A stretch of 64,000 bases of DNA from Aeromonas schubertii (GTDB lineage Bacteria > Pseudomonadota > Gammaproteobacteria > Enterobacterales > Aeromonadaceae): positions 62,001-126,000 of the forward strand of contig NZ_CDDB01000011.1 in assembly GCF_000820105.1 (NCBI RefSeq). Direction: 5' to 3'. Below, piece after piece: positions 47,088 to 56,384 of this stretch. Made by a program: the position numbers and the translations under genes. The notes under the pieces are model-generated. The model ran no database searches, was not told where the DNA came from, and was given only the letters and a program-made list of their open reading frames with translations. Position 1 is the stretch's first letter. The number at the start of each line of letters is the position of its first letter.

Positions 47088-47594
47088 ATGAGACTGACTT
47101 CGAAAGGACGTTATGCAGTGACCGCCATGCTGGATGTAGCATTACATGCTGAGACAGGGCCGGTTCCCTTGGCAGATATTTCGGAGCGTCAGGGCATCTC
47201 CCTCTCCTATCTGGAGCAGTTGTTTGCCCGTCTGCGCAAGAATGGCCTGGTCCAGAGCGTTCGCGGTCCCGGCGGTGGTTATCGCCTCGGGCTGGATCCC
47301 GATGCCATCTCGGTGGGGCAGGTCATCTCGGCCGTCGACGAGTCGGTCGATGCCACCAAGTGCCTCGGAAAAGGGGATTGCCACGGGGGTACCCAGTGTC
47401 TGACCCACTCCCTGTGGCGGGATTTGAGCGAGCGCATTTCCAGCTTTCTCGGCGAGATTACTCTGGGTGAGTTGGTCCGCCAGGCCGACGTGCGCCGCAT
47501 TGCCGACAAGCAAGATCATCATTTGAAAGGTGCTGTCACCCTGGGTGACCGTGGTGAACAGCACAGCAATCTGAGCCTGAAAGTCCAACTATAA
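47088..47594 (+). CDS. iscR: Fe-S cluster regulator IscR
   Basis: 168 residues. A Rrf2-family winged helix ([35 protein letters not shown]) is followed by the [2Fe-2S] ligands Cys92, Cys98, Cys104 and His107 (CLGKGDC, TQCLTH). It represses the isc operon when clusters are plentiful. It is first of iscR-iscS-iscU-iscA-hscB-hscA-fdx. Confidence 0.97.
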   Translation: MRLTSKGRYAVTAMLDVALHAETGPVPLADISERQGISLSYLEQLFARLRKNGLVQSVRGPGGGYRLGLDPDAISVGQVISAVDESVDATKCLGKGDCHGGTQCLTHSLWRDLSERISSFLGEITLGELVRQADVRRIADKQDHHLKGAVTLGDRGEQHSNLSLKVQL

Positions 47595-47650
47595 AAGCGT
47601 GCTTTCAACAACCCATGACCAGTGGGGTCCCGGTTGTAACGGAGAAAAAC

Positions 47651-48865
47651 ATGAAACTGCCAATTTACCTTGATTATTCGGCCACCTGTCCGGTAGATCC
47701 GCGCGTCGCAGAGAAGATGATGCAGTGTCTCACCATGGACGGTCTGTTCGGCAACCCGGCCTCTCGTTCCCACCGTTTCGGTTGGCAGGCGGAGGAGGCG
47801 GTCGATCTGGCCCGTAATCAGGTGGCAGAGCTGATCGGTGCCGATCCCCGCGAAATCGTCTTCACATCCGGTGCGACCGAGTCCGACAACCTGGCCATCA
47901 AGGGCGTTGCTCACTTCTATGCCGGCAAGGGCAAGCACATCATCACCTCCAAGACCGAACACAAGGCGGTGCTCGATACCTGCCGCCAGCTCGAGCGTGA
48001 AGGGTTCGAGGTGACCTATCTCGAGCCGATGCCCAACGGTCTGTTCACCCTCGAGATGATCGAAAATGCCATGCGTGACGACACCATCCTGGTGAGCATG
48101 ATGCACGTGAACAACGAGATCGGCGTGATTCAGGACATTCAGGGGATCGGCGAGCTGTGCCGTGCCCGCAAGGTGCTGCTGCACGTCGATGCTGCCCAGA
48201 GCGTGGGCAAGGTCGAGATCGATGTCGAGGCGATGAAGATCGACCTGCTCTCCCTCTCTGCCCACAAGATTTACGGTCCCAAGGGGATCGGTGCCCTCTA
48301 TGTTCGTCGCAAGCCGCGGGTGCGTATCGAGGCCCAGATGCACGGCGGCGGCCACGAGCGTGGCATGCGCTCCGGCACCCTGGCGACCCACCAGATCGTC
48401 GGCATGGGCGAGGCGTTTCGTATCGCCCGTGAAGAGATGGCGACCGAAGAGGCGCGTATCCGCGCTCTGCGTGATCGCCTCTGGAACGGCATCAAGGACA
48501 TGGAAGAGGTCTATGTCAACGGTGACATGGAGCACCGTGTACCCGGTAACCTCAACGTGAGCTTTGCCTACGTAGAGGGCGAGTCCCTCATCATGGCACT
48601 CAAGGACCTGGCGGTCTCCTCCGGCTCGGCCTGTACCTCCGCCAGCCTGGAGCCCTCCTATGTGCTGCGTGCCCTGGGCATGAACGACGAGTTGGCCCAC
48701 AGCTCCATTCGCTTCACCATCGGTCGCTTCACCACTGAGGAAGAGATCGACTATGCGGTCGAGCTTATCCGCAACTCCATCGGTCGCCTGCGCGAGATGT
48801 CCCCCCTGTGGGAGATGTTCAAGGATGGCGTGGATCTGAACACAGTCGAATGGGCCCACCACTGA
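47651..48865 (+). CDS. iscS: Cysteine desulfurase IscS
   Basis: 404 residues from ATG 47651 ([19 protein letters not shown]). PLP lysine is in [11 protein letters not shown], and the persulfide Cys is in the mobile loop [20 protein letters not shown]. It supplies sulfur for Fe-S clusters, tRNA thiolation and other cofactors. The ATG follows AACGGAG. The frame is open a further 12 codons upstream. Confidence 0.98.
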   Translation: MKLPIYLDYSATCPVDPRVAEKMMQCLTMDGLFGNPASRSHRFGWQAEEAVDLARNQVAELIGADPREIVFTSGATESDNLAIKGVAHFYAGKGKHIITSKTEHKAVLDTCRQLEREGFEVTYLEPMPNGLFTLEMIENAMRDDTILVSMMHVNNEIGVIQDIQGIGELCRARKVLLHVDAAQSVGKVEIDVEAMKIDLLSLSAHKIYGPKGIGALYVRRKPRVRIEAQMHGGGHERGMRSGTLATHQIVGMGEAFRIAREEMATEEARIRALRDRLWNGIKDMEEVYVNGDMEHRVPGNLNVSFAYVEGESLIMALKDLAVSSGSACTSASLEPSYVLRALGMNDELAHSSIRFTIGRFTTEEEIDYAVELIRNSIGRLREMSPLWEMFKDGVDLNTVEWAHH

Positions 48866-48898
48866 TCGTGGTTTGACGGAATCTGCAGGAGTTAAGTT

Positions 48899-49285
48899 AT
48901 GGCTTACAGTGAAAAGGTCATCGACCACTACGAAAACCCCCGCAATGTCGGCGGGTTTGACAAGAACGATCCGAGCGTGGCCACCGGCATGGTGGGCGCT
49001 CCCGCCTGTGGCGACGTGATGAAGCTGCAGCTCAAGATCAATGAGGAAGGGGTCATTGAGGACGCCAAGTTCAAGACCTATGGCTGTGGCTCTGCCATCG
49101 CCTCCAGCTCGCTGGTGACCGAGTGGGTCAAGGGCAAGACTCTGGACGAGGCGGCTTCTATCAAGAATACCGAGATCGCCGAAGAGCTGGCGCTGCCGCC
49201 GGTGAAGATCCACTGCTCCATCCTGGCCGAGGACGCCATCAAGGCCGCCATTGCCGATTACAAGCAGAAGAAAGGGCTCGCCTGA
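48899..49285 (+). CDS. iscU: Fe-S scaffold IscU
   Basis: 128 residues. The three scaffold cysteines are in [18 protein letters not shown] and [10 protein letters not shown]. The HscA-binding LPPVK motif is present as ALPPVKIHC. It receives sulfur from IscS and builds [2Fe-2S] clusters. Confidence 0.98.
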   Translation: MAYSEKVIDHYENPRNVGGFDKNDPSVATGMVGAPACGDVMKLQLKINEEGVIEDAKFKTYGCGSAIASSSLVTEWVKGKTLDEAASIKNTEIAEELALPPVKIHCSILAEDAIKAAIADYKQKKGLA

Positions 49286-49295
49286 GGTTAGTCAT

Positions 49296-49619
49296 ATGGC
49301 CATTACCATGACAGACGCCGCCGCGGCGCGAGTTGCATCTTTCCTGACCAACCGGGGCAAGGGCATTGGCCTGCGCCTCGGCGTCAAGACCACCGGCTGC
49401 TCCGGTCTTGCCTATGTGCTCGAGTTCGTCGACGAACTCGGCGAGGAGGACCAGGTCTTCGAGGAGAAGGGGGTCAGGATCATCGTCGATGGCAAGAGTC
49501 TTTCCCACCTCGACGGTACCGAGCTCGACTTCGTGAAAGAGGGGCTCAACGAGGGCTTCAAATTCAACAACCCCAACGCCAAGGGGGAGTGTGGCTGTGG
49601 CGAGAGCTTCAGCGTCTGA
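49296..49619 (+). CDS. iscA: A-type Fe-S carrier IscA
   Basis: 107 residues from ATG 49296. The three A-type cysteines are in [10 protein letters not shown] and the C-terminal GECGCGESF. It carries clusters from the scaffold to targets. The start lies 10 bp after iscU. Confidence 0.97.
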   Translation: MAITMTDAAAARVASFLTNRGKGIGLRLGVKTTGCSGLAYVLEFVDELGEEDQVFEEKGVRIIVDGKSLSHLDGTELDFVKEGLNEGFKFNNPNAKGECGCGESFSV

Positions 49620-49631
49620 TTGGAGCATTGC

Positions 49632-50150
49632 ATGAACCACTTCGAGCTGTTCGGCCTGGTGCCGGGCTTTCCCCTTGACGGGGCAGCTCTGGCAGAGACC
49701 TACCGTCGGCTGCAGTCCCAATTCCACCCCGATCGCTTTGCCGCTGCCCCGGAAGGGGAGCGGCTCGTCGCCGTTTCCCGCGCAGCCCTCATCAACGAGG
49801 CATATGCAGTCCTGAAATCCCCCCTGCGCCGGGCCGAGTACCTCCTCTCTTTGCAGGGCCACGACATCCGTGGTGAGTCTCGTACCCTGCAAGACACCGC
49901 CTTCCTGATGCAACAGCTGGAGTGGCGCGAAGCCCTCGAGGATCTGCGCGCGGCCGAGGAGCCGGAGGGGGCCATCGATGCCTTCCGCCGCGAGATCAAG
50001 GGGGAGCACAAGGGCTTGATGGGCCGCCTCGAGCATCAGCTGGAGGAGGGGGCCTGGGAGAGCGCGGCCGACACGGTGCGCAAGCTCAAGTTTGTCGACA
50101 AGATGCTCGAGGAGCTCGAACGCCTCGAGGATTCCCTGCTGGAACTCTAA
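49632..50150 (+). CDS. hscB: Co-chaperone HscB
   Basis: 172 residues with an N-terminal J-domain including HPD (32-34, in QFHPDRF) and a C-terminal three-helix IscU-binding domain. It stimulates HscA ATPase to release clusters from IscU. ATG 49632 follows TTGGAGC. Confidence 0.96.
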   Translation: MNHFELFGLVPGFPLDGAALAETYRRLQSQFHPDRFAAAPEGERLVAVSRAALINEAYAVLKSPLRRAEYLLSLQGHDIRGESRTLQDTAFLMQQLEWREALEDLRAAEEPEGAIDAFRREIKGEHKGLMGRLEHQLEEGAWESAADTVRKLKFVDKMLEELERLEDSLLEL

Positions 50151-50156
50151 TTACCC

Positions 50157-51995
50157 ATGGCATTATTGCAAATCGCCGAGCCCGGCCAGAGCGCCGCGCC
50201 TCATCAGCACAAACTCGCCGTCGGCATCGATCTCGGCACCACCAACTCCCTGGTCGCCACGGTACGCAGTGGCAAGGCCGAGACCCTGACCGATCACGAC
50301 GGTTTCGATATCCTGCCCTCCGCCGTTCACTATCTGGCCGAGGGGGTGCGGGTTGGCCGTGACGCCAAGCGCGAGGCGGCCCAGGATCCGGAAAATACCG
50401 TTATCTCGGTCAAGCGTCTGATGGGCAAAGCCCTGGTAGACGTGCCGCGCGATCACCTCCCCTACCGCTTCGCCGAGGGGGAACTGCCCAATATCCTCAC
50501 CCGTCAGGGACCGGTCAATCCGGTGCAGGTCTCTGCCGAGATCCTCAAGGCCCTGGCGGATCGCGGTCGCGAGAGCCTGGGTGGTGAGCTCGACGGCGTG
50601 GTCATCACGGTGCCCGCCTACTTCGACGATGCCCAGCGCCAGGGCACCAAGGATGCGGCCCGCCTGGCCGGTCTGCATGTGTTGCGCCTGCTCAACGAGC
50701 CGACCGCGGCGGCCATCGCCTATGGCCTCGACTCGGGCCAGGAAGGGGTGATCGCCGTCTATGACCTCGGCGGTGGCACCTTCGATATCTCCATCCTGCG
50801 TCTGCATCGTGGCGTGTTCGAGGTGATGGCGACCGGTGGTGACTCCGCCCTCGGTGGGGACGACTTCGATCACCTGCTGGCTCACTGGATCCGGGAGCAG
50901 GCCGGTGTCTCGACCCTGAGCCCGGGGGAGCAGCGCCGCCTGCTCGATCTCGCCTGTGACACCAAGCAGCGCCTGACCGATGAGGCCGTCGTTACCGTCG
51001 CCTTCGGAAACTGGCAGGGTGAGGTGACCCGCGATCTGTTCGACGAGCTGGTTCAACCCCTGGTCAAGCGCACTCTGCTCGCCTGCCGCCGAGCCCTCAA
51101 GGATGCCGGTGTCGAGGCGGATGAAGTGCTCGAGGTGGTGATGGTCGGTGGCTCCACCCGGGTGCCCCTGGTGCGCGAGCGGGTGGGCGAGTTTTTCGGC
51201 CGCACCCCGCTCACCACTATCGACCCGGACAAGGTGGTCGCCATCGGTGCCGCCGTGCAGGCCGACATCCTGGTGGGCAACAAACCCGATTCCGAGATGC
51301 TGCTGCTCGACGTCATCCCCCTCTCCCTGGGTCTCGAGACCATGGGGGGACTGGCCGAGAAGGTGATCCCGCGCAACACCACCATACCGGTGGCTCGCGC
51401 CCAGGAGTTCACCACCTTCAAGGATGGCCAGACCGCCATGATGATCCATGTGGTGCAAGGGGAGCGCGAACTGGTGGCGGACTGCCGCTCCCTGGCACGC
51501 TTTACCTTGACCGGCATCCCGCCCATGGCGGCCGGCGCCGCCCACATCCGGGTCACCTTCCAGGTGGACGCGGACGGGCTGCTCTCGGTCACCGCCATGG
51601 AGAAGTCCACCGGGGTGCAGGCCGAAATTCAGGTCAAGCCCTCCTATGGGCTGGCGGAGGGGGAGATCCTCTCCATGCTGCACTCCTCCATCCTGCATGC
51701 GGCGGACGACATGGCCGCGCGCATGCTGGCCGAGCAGCAGGTCGAGGCCGATCGGGTGGTCGAGAGCCTTAACGCCGCCCTGGCGGCCGATGGTGCGGCC
51801 CTGCTCGACGAGGGCGAACTGGCTGCCCTGCGCGACCAGGTGGCCCGACTGGTGGCGACCCGCCAGAGCGGCAGTGCCGATGAGATCAAGGCCGCCATCG
51901 AGGCAACCGATGGGGCCAGTGCCGAATTTGCCGCCCGCCGCATGGATGCCTCCATCCGCAAGGCGCTGGCCGGCCAGAACGTCAACAAGGTGTAA
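50157..51995 (+). CDS. hscA: Fe-S chaperone HscA (Hsp70)
   Basis: 612 residues (E. coli 616). The Hsp70 ATPase blocks are [45 protein letters not shown] and [14 protein letters not shown]; the substrate domain follows ([18 protein letters not shown]). It recognises IscU. The gene starts 6 bp after hscB. Confidence 0.97.
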   Translation: MALLQIAEPGQSAAPHQHKLAVGIDLGTTNSLVATVRSGKAETLTDHDGFDILPSAVHYLAEGVRVGRDAKREAAQDPENTVISVKRLMGKALVDVPRDHLPYRFAEGELPNILTRQGPVNPVQVSAEILKALADRGRESLGGELDGVVITVPAYFDDAQRQGTKDAARLAGLHVLRLLNEPTAAAIAYGLDSGQEGVIAVYDLGGGTFDISILRLHRGVFEVMATGGDSALGGDDFDHLLAHWIREQAGVSTLSPGEQRRLLDLACDTKQRLTDEAVVTVAFGNWQGEVTRDLFDELVQPLVKRTLLACRRALKDAGVEADEVLEVVMVGGSTRVPLVRERVGEFFGRTPLTTIDPDKVVAIGAAVQADILVGNKPDSEMLLLDVIPLSLGLETMGGLAEKVIPRNTTIPVARAQEFTTFKDGQTAMMIHVVQGERELVADCRSLARFTLTGIPPMAAGAAHIRVTFQVDADGLLSVTAMEKSTGVQAEIQVKPSYGLAEGEILSMLHSSILHAADDMAARMLAEQQVEADRVVESLNAALAADGAALLDEGELAALRDQVARLVATRQSGSADEIKAAIEATDGASAEFAARRMDASIRKALAGQNVNKV

Positions 51996-51997
51996 CC

Positions 51998-52336
51998 ATG
52001 CCGAAAATAGTTGTATTGCCCCATGCCGAGCTCTGTCCCGAGGGGGCGGTTCTCGAGGCCCGTGAGGGAGAGACCATCCTCGACGTGGCCCTGCGCAACG
52101 GGATCGAGGTGGAGCACGCCTGTGAGAAGTCCTGCGCCTGCACCACCTGTCACTGTGTGGTGCGCGAGGGGTTTGACTCTCTCGATCCGAGCGACGAGCT
52201 GGAGGATGACATGCTGGACAAGGCATGGGGCCTCGAGCCCGAGTCCCGCTTGAGCTGTCAGGCCAAGGTGACCGATGAGGATCTGGTGGTGGAGTTTCCC
52301 AAATACACCCTGAACCTCGCCTCCGAACGCCACTGA
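51998..52336 (+). CDS. fdx: [2Fe-2S] ferredoxin (Isc type)
   Basis: 112 residues with adrenodoxin-type ligands CEKSCACTTC plus a later SCQAK. It donates electrons for cluster assembly. It is last in the isc operon here; no iscX follows before the terminator. Confidence 0.97.
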   Translation: MPKIVVLPHAELCPEGAVLEAREGETILDVALRNGIEVEHACEKSCACTTCHCVVREGFDSLDPSDELEDDMLDKAWGLEPESRLSCQAKVTDEDLVVEFPKYTLNLASERH

Positions 52337-52372
52337 GTGGTGCTGCGGTGAAGGCGTCGCAATGATATGGTG

Positions 52373-52406
52373 AAAGGCCGTTGCCCCCGGGGCACGGCCT
52401 TTTTTA
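52373..52406 (+). terminator. isc operon terminator
   Basis: AAAGGCCG...GCCCC pairs with GGGGC..CGGCCTTT with one bulge, followed by TTTTTT. Confidence 0.8.
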
Positions 52407-52483
52407 TTTGCCGCAGCAATCAACCCATGATGGATTAAGCGCCGGTTTGGCCGGCGATCACAAGAAGAAGGAAGCAAACCAAG

Positions 52484-53773
52484 ATGGCTGAATTGATGAA
52501 CGTTCTGCTCACTACCACCCCGGCGCCCGCCGTATGGGGGGCGGGAGCCCTGCTCAGTTTCGAGGGGGAGACGGCCCGCATCCACCTCGAGGGAGATGTG
52601 CTACGCGCCGTGCAGCGCGCCGCCCGCCGCCTCGAGTCCTCCGGCATCCGTCAGGTGCGCCTGGCAGGGCAAGGGTGGGATCTGGAGCGTCGCTTCGCCT
52701 TTGCCCAGGGTTTCTATGCGGCCAAGGGGGATCGCGAGCTCGACTTCGGTGAGCAGAGCGAGCAGGAGGCCCGCGAGCTGGGAGGGCTGCTCAAGGCGAC
52801 CCAGTGGGTGCGCGATGTGACCAACGCCTGTCCCGAGGAGATCTACCCCATGACCCTGGCCGAATCGGCCCTGCTGCTCATTCGCGGCCTGGGGGGCGAG
52901 AGGGTGACTGCCCGTATCACGGCCGGCGAGGCACTGCGAGAAGCCGGCCACATCGGCATCTGGTCGGTGGGCCGTGGCAGCGAACGCGAGCCTGTGCTGC
53001 TCGAGCTTGACTACAACCCGACCGGCCGTGACGACGCGCCGGTGGCGGCGGCCCTGGTGGGTAAGGGGATCACCTTCGACTCCGGCGGTTACTCCATGAA
53101 GTCCTCCGACAACATGTTGCCCATGAAGTCCGACATGGGCGGCGCCGCCATGGTGACCGGTGCCCTGGCACTCGCCATCAGCCGTGGCCTCGACAAGCGG
53201 GTCAAGCTGATCCTCTGCTGTGCCGAGAACCTGGTCTCGGGCCATGCCTTCAAACTCGGTGACATCCTCACCTATCGCAACGGCCTGTCGGTGGAGATCC
53301 AGAACACCGACGCCGAGGGGCGCCTGGTACTGGCCGATGGCCTGCTCACCGCCGTCGAGAGCGGCGCCGCTTGCATCCTCGATGCCGCCACCCTGACCGG
53401 CGCCGCCAAGATGGCGCTGGGACGCGACTACAATGCCGTGTTCGCCCTCGATGAGGAGGAGTCTGCCCGTCTGTTGGCCGCCGCCCGCCGCGAGAACGAG
53501 AAGGCCTGGCCGCTGCCCCTCGAGCCCTGGCATGTGGGTCAGCTCAGCTCCTCCTTTGCCGATATGGGCAACGTGGCGAGCGCCGAGGGCACCGCCGGGG
53601 CCACCACGGCGGCCGCCTTCCTGTCGCGCTTCGTGCATGCAGGAGGAGAGGGTTGGGTACACATGGATCTGGCCGGCTCCTATCAGAAGGCGGGCAACGA
53701 TCTCTGGGCCGTCGGTGCCAAGGGACACGGCCTGCGCACCATTGCCGCCTGGCTCGGGGAGGTATGCGCATGA
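52484..53773 (+). CDS. pepB: Peptidase B-like M17 aminopeptidase, copy 1
   Basis: 429 residues, similar to E. coli PepB (427), which also follows the isc operon. The M17 metal and catalytic set is intact: ALVGKGITFDSGGYSMKSS (Lys, Asp, catalytic Lys), KSDMGGAA (Asp) and NTDAEGRLVLADGL (Asp, Glu, catalytic Arg). It is a cytoplasmic two-metal aminopeptidase, probably hexameric. The start follows AAGAAGGAAG. A paralogue begins within its stop codon. Confidence 0.93.
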   Translation: MAELMNVLLTTTPAPAVWGAGALLSFEGETARIHLEGDVLRAVQRAARRLESSGIRQVRLAGQGWDLERRFAFAQGFYAAKGDRELDFGEQSEQEARELGGLLKATQWVRDVTNACPEEIYPMTLAESALLLIRGLGGERVTARITAGEALREAGHIGIWSVGRGSEREPVLLELDYNPTGRDDAPVAAALVGKGITFDSGGYSMKSSDNMLPMKSDMGGAAMVTGALALAISRGLDKRVKLILCCAENLVSGHAFKLGDILTYRNGLSVEIQNTDAEGRLVLADGLLTAVESGAACILDAATLTGAAKMALGRDYNAVFALDEEESARLLAAARRENEKAWPLPLEPWHVGQLSSSFADMGNVASAEGTAGATTAAAFLSRFVHAGGEGWVHMDLAGSYQKAGNDLWAVGAKGHGLRTIAAWLGEVCA

Positions 53774-55044
53774 ACGTCTGGTTGAGTCGCGATCCGGCCG
53801 CCCCTGCGTGGGGCGAGGGGGCACTGCTCTCCTGGCATCAGGAGGGCATTGCCATTCATTTGGGCAGTGATCCTCTGGGGGATATTCAGCAGGGGGCCCG
53901 TCGCCTCTGCGCTCAGGGGATCCAGCAAGCGGCCCTCTGTGGCCACTGGGAGCGGGAGCAGCAGTGGGCCTTCGCCCAGGGCTTCCAGACCCCCAAGGCC
54001 GAGGTGCAGCTGCAGTGGGCCACCTGCGAAGAGAGCGACCGCGCCGAACTCGAGGCCCGTTGGCTCTGTGGTCGCTGGGTACGCGAGATGACCAACGCCA
54101 CCCCGGAGCAGATCGGCCCGCTGGAGCTGGCGGTGGAGGCGGCTGCGTTCATTACCGAGCTGGCGCCGGATCGGGTCAGCCATCGCATTCTCAAGGGCGA
54201 GGCCCTGCAGCAGGCGGGCTGGACCGGGATCTGGTCGGTGGGGCGTGGCAGTGCACGGGAGCCCGTGTTGCTTGAGCTCGACTACAACCCGACCCGGGAT
54301 CCCAAGGCGCCGGTGGCGGCCGCCCTGGTGGGCAAGGGGATCACCTTCGACTCGGGCGGCTACTCCATGAAGAGCTCCGAGGGGATGCTCACCATGAAGT
54401 GCGACATGGGAGGGGCGGCTATCGTGACCGGCGCCCTGGGGCTCGCCATCGCGCGTGGTTTGACCAAACGGGTGAAGCTCATTCTCTGCTGCGCCGAGAA
54501 CCTGGTCTCTGGCCATGCCTACAAGCTCGGGGACATCCTTACCTACAAGAACGGTACCACGGTAGAGATCGTCAACACCGACGCCGAGGGGCGCCTGGTG
54601 CTGGCCGACGGTCTGCAACTGGCCGGGGAGTCGGGGGCGCCGCTCATCATCGATGCCGCCACCCTGACCGGGGCTGCCGTGATGGCCCTGGGGGGGCGCT
54701 ACAACGCCCTGTTTGGCCTCGACAAGCCGCTGGTGGAGCGGGCCCGGCAAGTGGCCGATGCGGAGCAGGAGCCGGCCTGGCCCCTGCCGCTGGAGCGCTG
54801 GCACCGGGGCATGTGCCCTTCCCACTACGCCGACACCGCCAATAGCCGACCGGTGAAGGGGGGCGGCGCAGGCGGAGCCTCCAATGCGGCCGGTTTCCTG
54901 TCGCGCTTCGTGCCCCGGGATGGTGAGGGGTGGCTGCATATCGATCTGGCCGCCTGCTTCTGCGATAACGGTGACAGCCTGTGGGCGCCGGGGGCGACGA
55001 CCCTCGGCATGCGCACCGTGGCCCGGCTGTTGGAGCAGGCCTGA
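53770..55044 (+). CDS. Peptidase B-like M17 aminopeptidase, copy 2
   Basis: 424 residues, starting in an ATGA overlap with the first copy, with GGGGAGG upstream. All M17 residues are also intact here (VGKGITFDSGGYSMKSSEG, MKCDMGGAA, NTDAEGRLVLADGL). The N-terminal 170 residues and the region around RWHRGMCPSHYADTA are strongly diverged from copy 1. This looks like an old tandem duplication with change of specificity or formation of a mixed oligomer. Both copies appear functional. Confidence 0.9.
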   Translation: MNVWLSRDPAAPAWGEGALLSWHQEGIAIHLGSDPLGDIQQGARRLCAQGIQQAALCGHWEREQQWAFAQGFQTPKAEVQLQWATCEESDRAELEARWLCGRWVREMTNATPEQIGPLELAVEAAAFITELAPDRVSHRILKGEALQQAGWTGIWSVGRGSAREPVLLELDYNPTRDPKAPVAAALVGKGITFDSGGYSMKSSEGMLTMKCDMGGAAIVTGALGLAIARGLTKRVKLILCCAENLVSGHAYKLGDILTYKNGTTVEIVNTDAEGRLVLADGLQLAGESGAPLIIDAATLTGAAVMALGGRYNALFGLDKPLVERARQVADAEQEPAWPLPLERWHRGMCPSHYADTANSRPVKGGGAGGASNAAGFLSRFVPRDGEGWLHIDLAACFCDNGDSLWAPGATTLGMRTVARLLEQA

Positions 55045-55050
55045 TAAACA

Positions 55051-55078
55051 AAAAACCACCTCGCTTGAGGTGGTTTTT
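55051..55078. terminator. Terminator after the pepB pair
   Basis: AAAAACCACCTC GCTT GAGGTGGTTTTT, a 12-bp perfect stem with A and T tracts on both sides. Confidence 0.95.
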
Positions 55079-55089
55079 TTATTGGGGGA

Positions 55090-55407
55090 TCACCGGGGTC
55101 GGGTCGGCCAGGGGTGATCGAAGATACGGGCCCGCTCCCAGGGCGCATCGGGCTGGGCCGAGGTGAGCCCCTGATATTTGCCCACATCGTCCACGACCAG
55201 AGCAGAGAGGATGGGCAGCTGATGCTCGGTGCAGTGCATGCGGATCCGTTGCAGCAGGGTTCTTAGCTCGTCCTGACAGTTTTCAAGCCCGGCCAGTTTG
55301 GCCAGCTTGGAGTAGCGAATGGTGGTCCGCTCCCGGGCCAATTCGGTCAGAATGGCCCAAAGGGTGGCATCGCACACGCCATGCGCTTGAGTGGATTGAC
55401 TGGTCAT
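55090..55407 (-). CDS. Small hypothetical protein
   Basis: 105 residues from an ATG preceded by GGAGAAAACT; the frame extends upstream to 55449 without a better site. It is soluble and helical, with a central segment (TLWAILTELARERTTIRYSKLAKLAGLEN) that reads like a small helix-turn-helix-type domain, then RTLLQRIRMHCTEHQLPILSALVVDDVGKY. I do not recognise the family. Confidence 0.65.
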   Translation of the reverse strand: MTSQSTQAHGVCDATLWAILTELARERTTIRYSKLAKLAGLENCQDELRTLLQRIRMHCTEHQLPILSALVVDDVGKYQGLTSAQPDAPWERARIFDHPWPTRPR

Positions 55408-55615
55408 AGTTTTCTCCGATGCGACAGTTCGCGGGATCTCGGTCCGCATAGTGGGCGCCAGAGGGGTTGGCGGCCATGATCTGGCGCAAACAGGAGCCCA
55501 TTATCCGGTGTATCTGGCGGTTATTGCTGGTCTGGTCCGAGCTTGTCTTTATTTTATTCCGCTTATGTCACTGATGGCCAGTGCTTGCTCTGTGAAGTGA
55601 CAGAGGAGGCCTCCT

Positions 55616-56284
55616 TTATGCTGCCGGCAGTATGAGCCTGGGGGCGTGCAGATAGGCCAGCTCTCCCTGGCGGGCGATGGTGCCGGGCTCCACCCGCAGG
55701 GGGAGACGAAAGCCAGGGCCATTGAGGGTCATGGTGTGGTACTCCCCCTGCTCACCACAGAGATCCAGTTTGCCTCTTGCTGCGAGTTGCTCCAGATCGA
55801 GCAGGGCCTGCGCATCGAGTCGGCGCCCTACCCAGTTAGCAGGGAGGTTGCGAGTATTCACGCAGGAGAAGAGGCACTCGATACGAAGCGAGAGGAGGCG
55901 CTCCAGCAGCGCCTTCCTGGGCCTCTCCCAGAGGGGAAGCAGAGGGCTGAGTCCAAGCGAGTGGCAGCGCTCGACGATCCAGTTGGGGGCGCCCACCGGC
56001 GCTATGTCCCCTGTGATGACGCAGTCGATCCCCAGTCGTTCTCACAGCTCTGCCAGGGCGCGCTCGTAGCTGGTGGCATAGGGGGCCGTGATGGTCATCC
56101 GATACAGCGGGAGTGCGAGGGCGTCGGCCTGGGCATGGATCAGTGGCAGTGGATGAACCAGAAAATGGGGGGAAGGGGGAGTAAAGGTGACCAGAGCGGC
56201 GACAGCGACCCCTTGCAGACGCGCCTCTGTGAGGGCGAGCATGGAGTCCTTGCCACCGGTCCAGAGCATGATGGCACGGGACAT
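55616..56284 (-). pseudogene. Dph6/MJ0570-type ATP pyrophosphatase, opal stop at codon 81
   Basis: The frame starts at ATG 56284 (MSRAIMLWTGGKDSMLALTEA) and carries the PP-loop TGGKDS. It reads to SYERALAEL, meets TGA (56042-56044), and continues in frame as ERLGIDCVITGDIAPVGAPNW to GEQGEYHTMTLNGP and the natural stop, 222 codons in all. Dph6-like domains make diphthamide in eukaryotes; bacterial members have unknown roles. The stop sits at a variable helix position and is most simply a CGA-to-TGA change. No other decay is visible. Confidence 0.82.
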
Positions 56285-56346
56285 GGGAAACGGCTCAAAA
56301 AGGCCATGATGCGCGGGGATAGCCCGGGTGTCGAGCACAAAGTAAA

Positions 56347-56367
56347 ACGCCCCCGTGATGGGGGCGT
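56347..56367 (-). terminator. dcuB terminator
   Basis: On the minus strand ACGCCCCC ATCAC GGGGGCGT is followed by TTTACTTTG, 18 bp after the dcuB stop. Confidence 0.8.
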
Positions 56368-56384
56368 TGAGCAGAGGCTGTGGC

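Noticed and set aside
50163-52226. Long minus-strand open frame (687 codons) opposite hscA and fdx
   Set aside because: It is the antisense shadow of two clear genes. Composition is low-complexity Gly, His and Gln, it has no domain, and it crosses the hscA/fdx junction.
56042-56044. TGA as a selenocysteine codon
   Set aside because: No SECIS-like hairpin is evident just downstream, and Dph6-like proteins have no Cys at this place, so a nonsense change is simpler.
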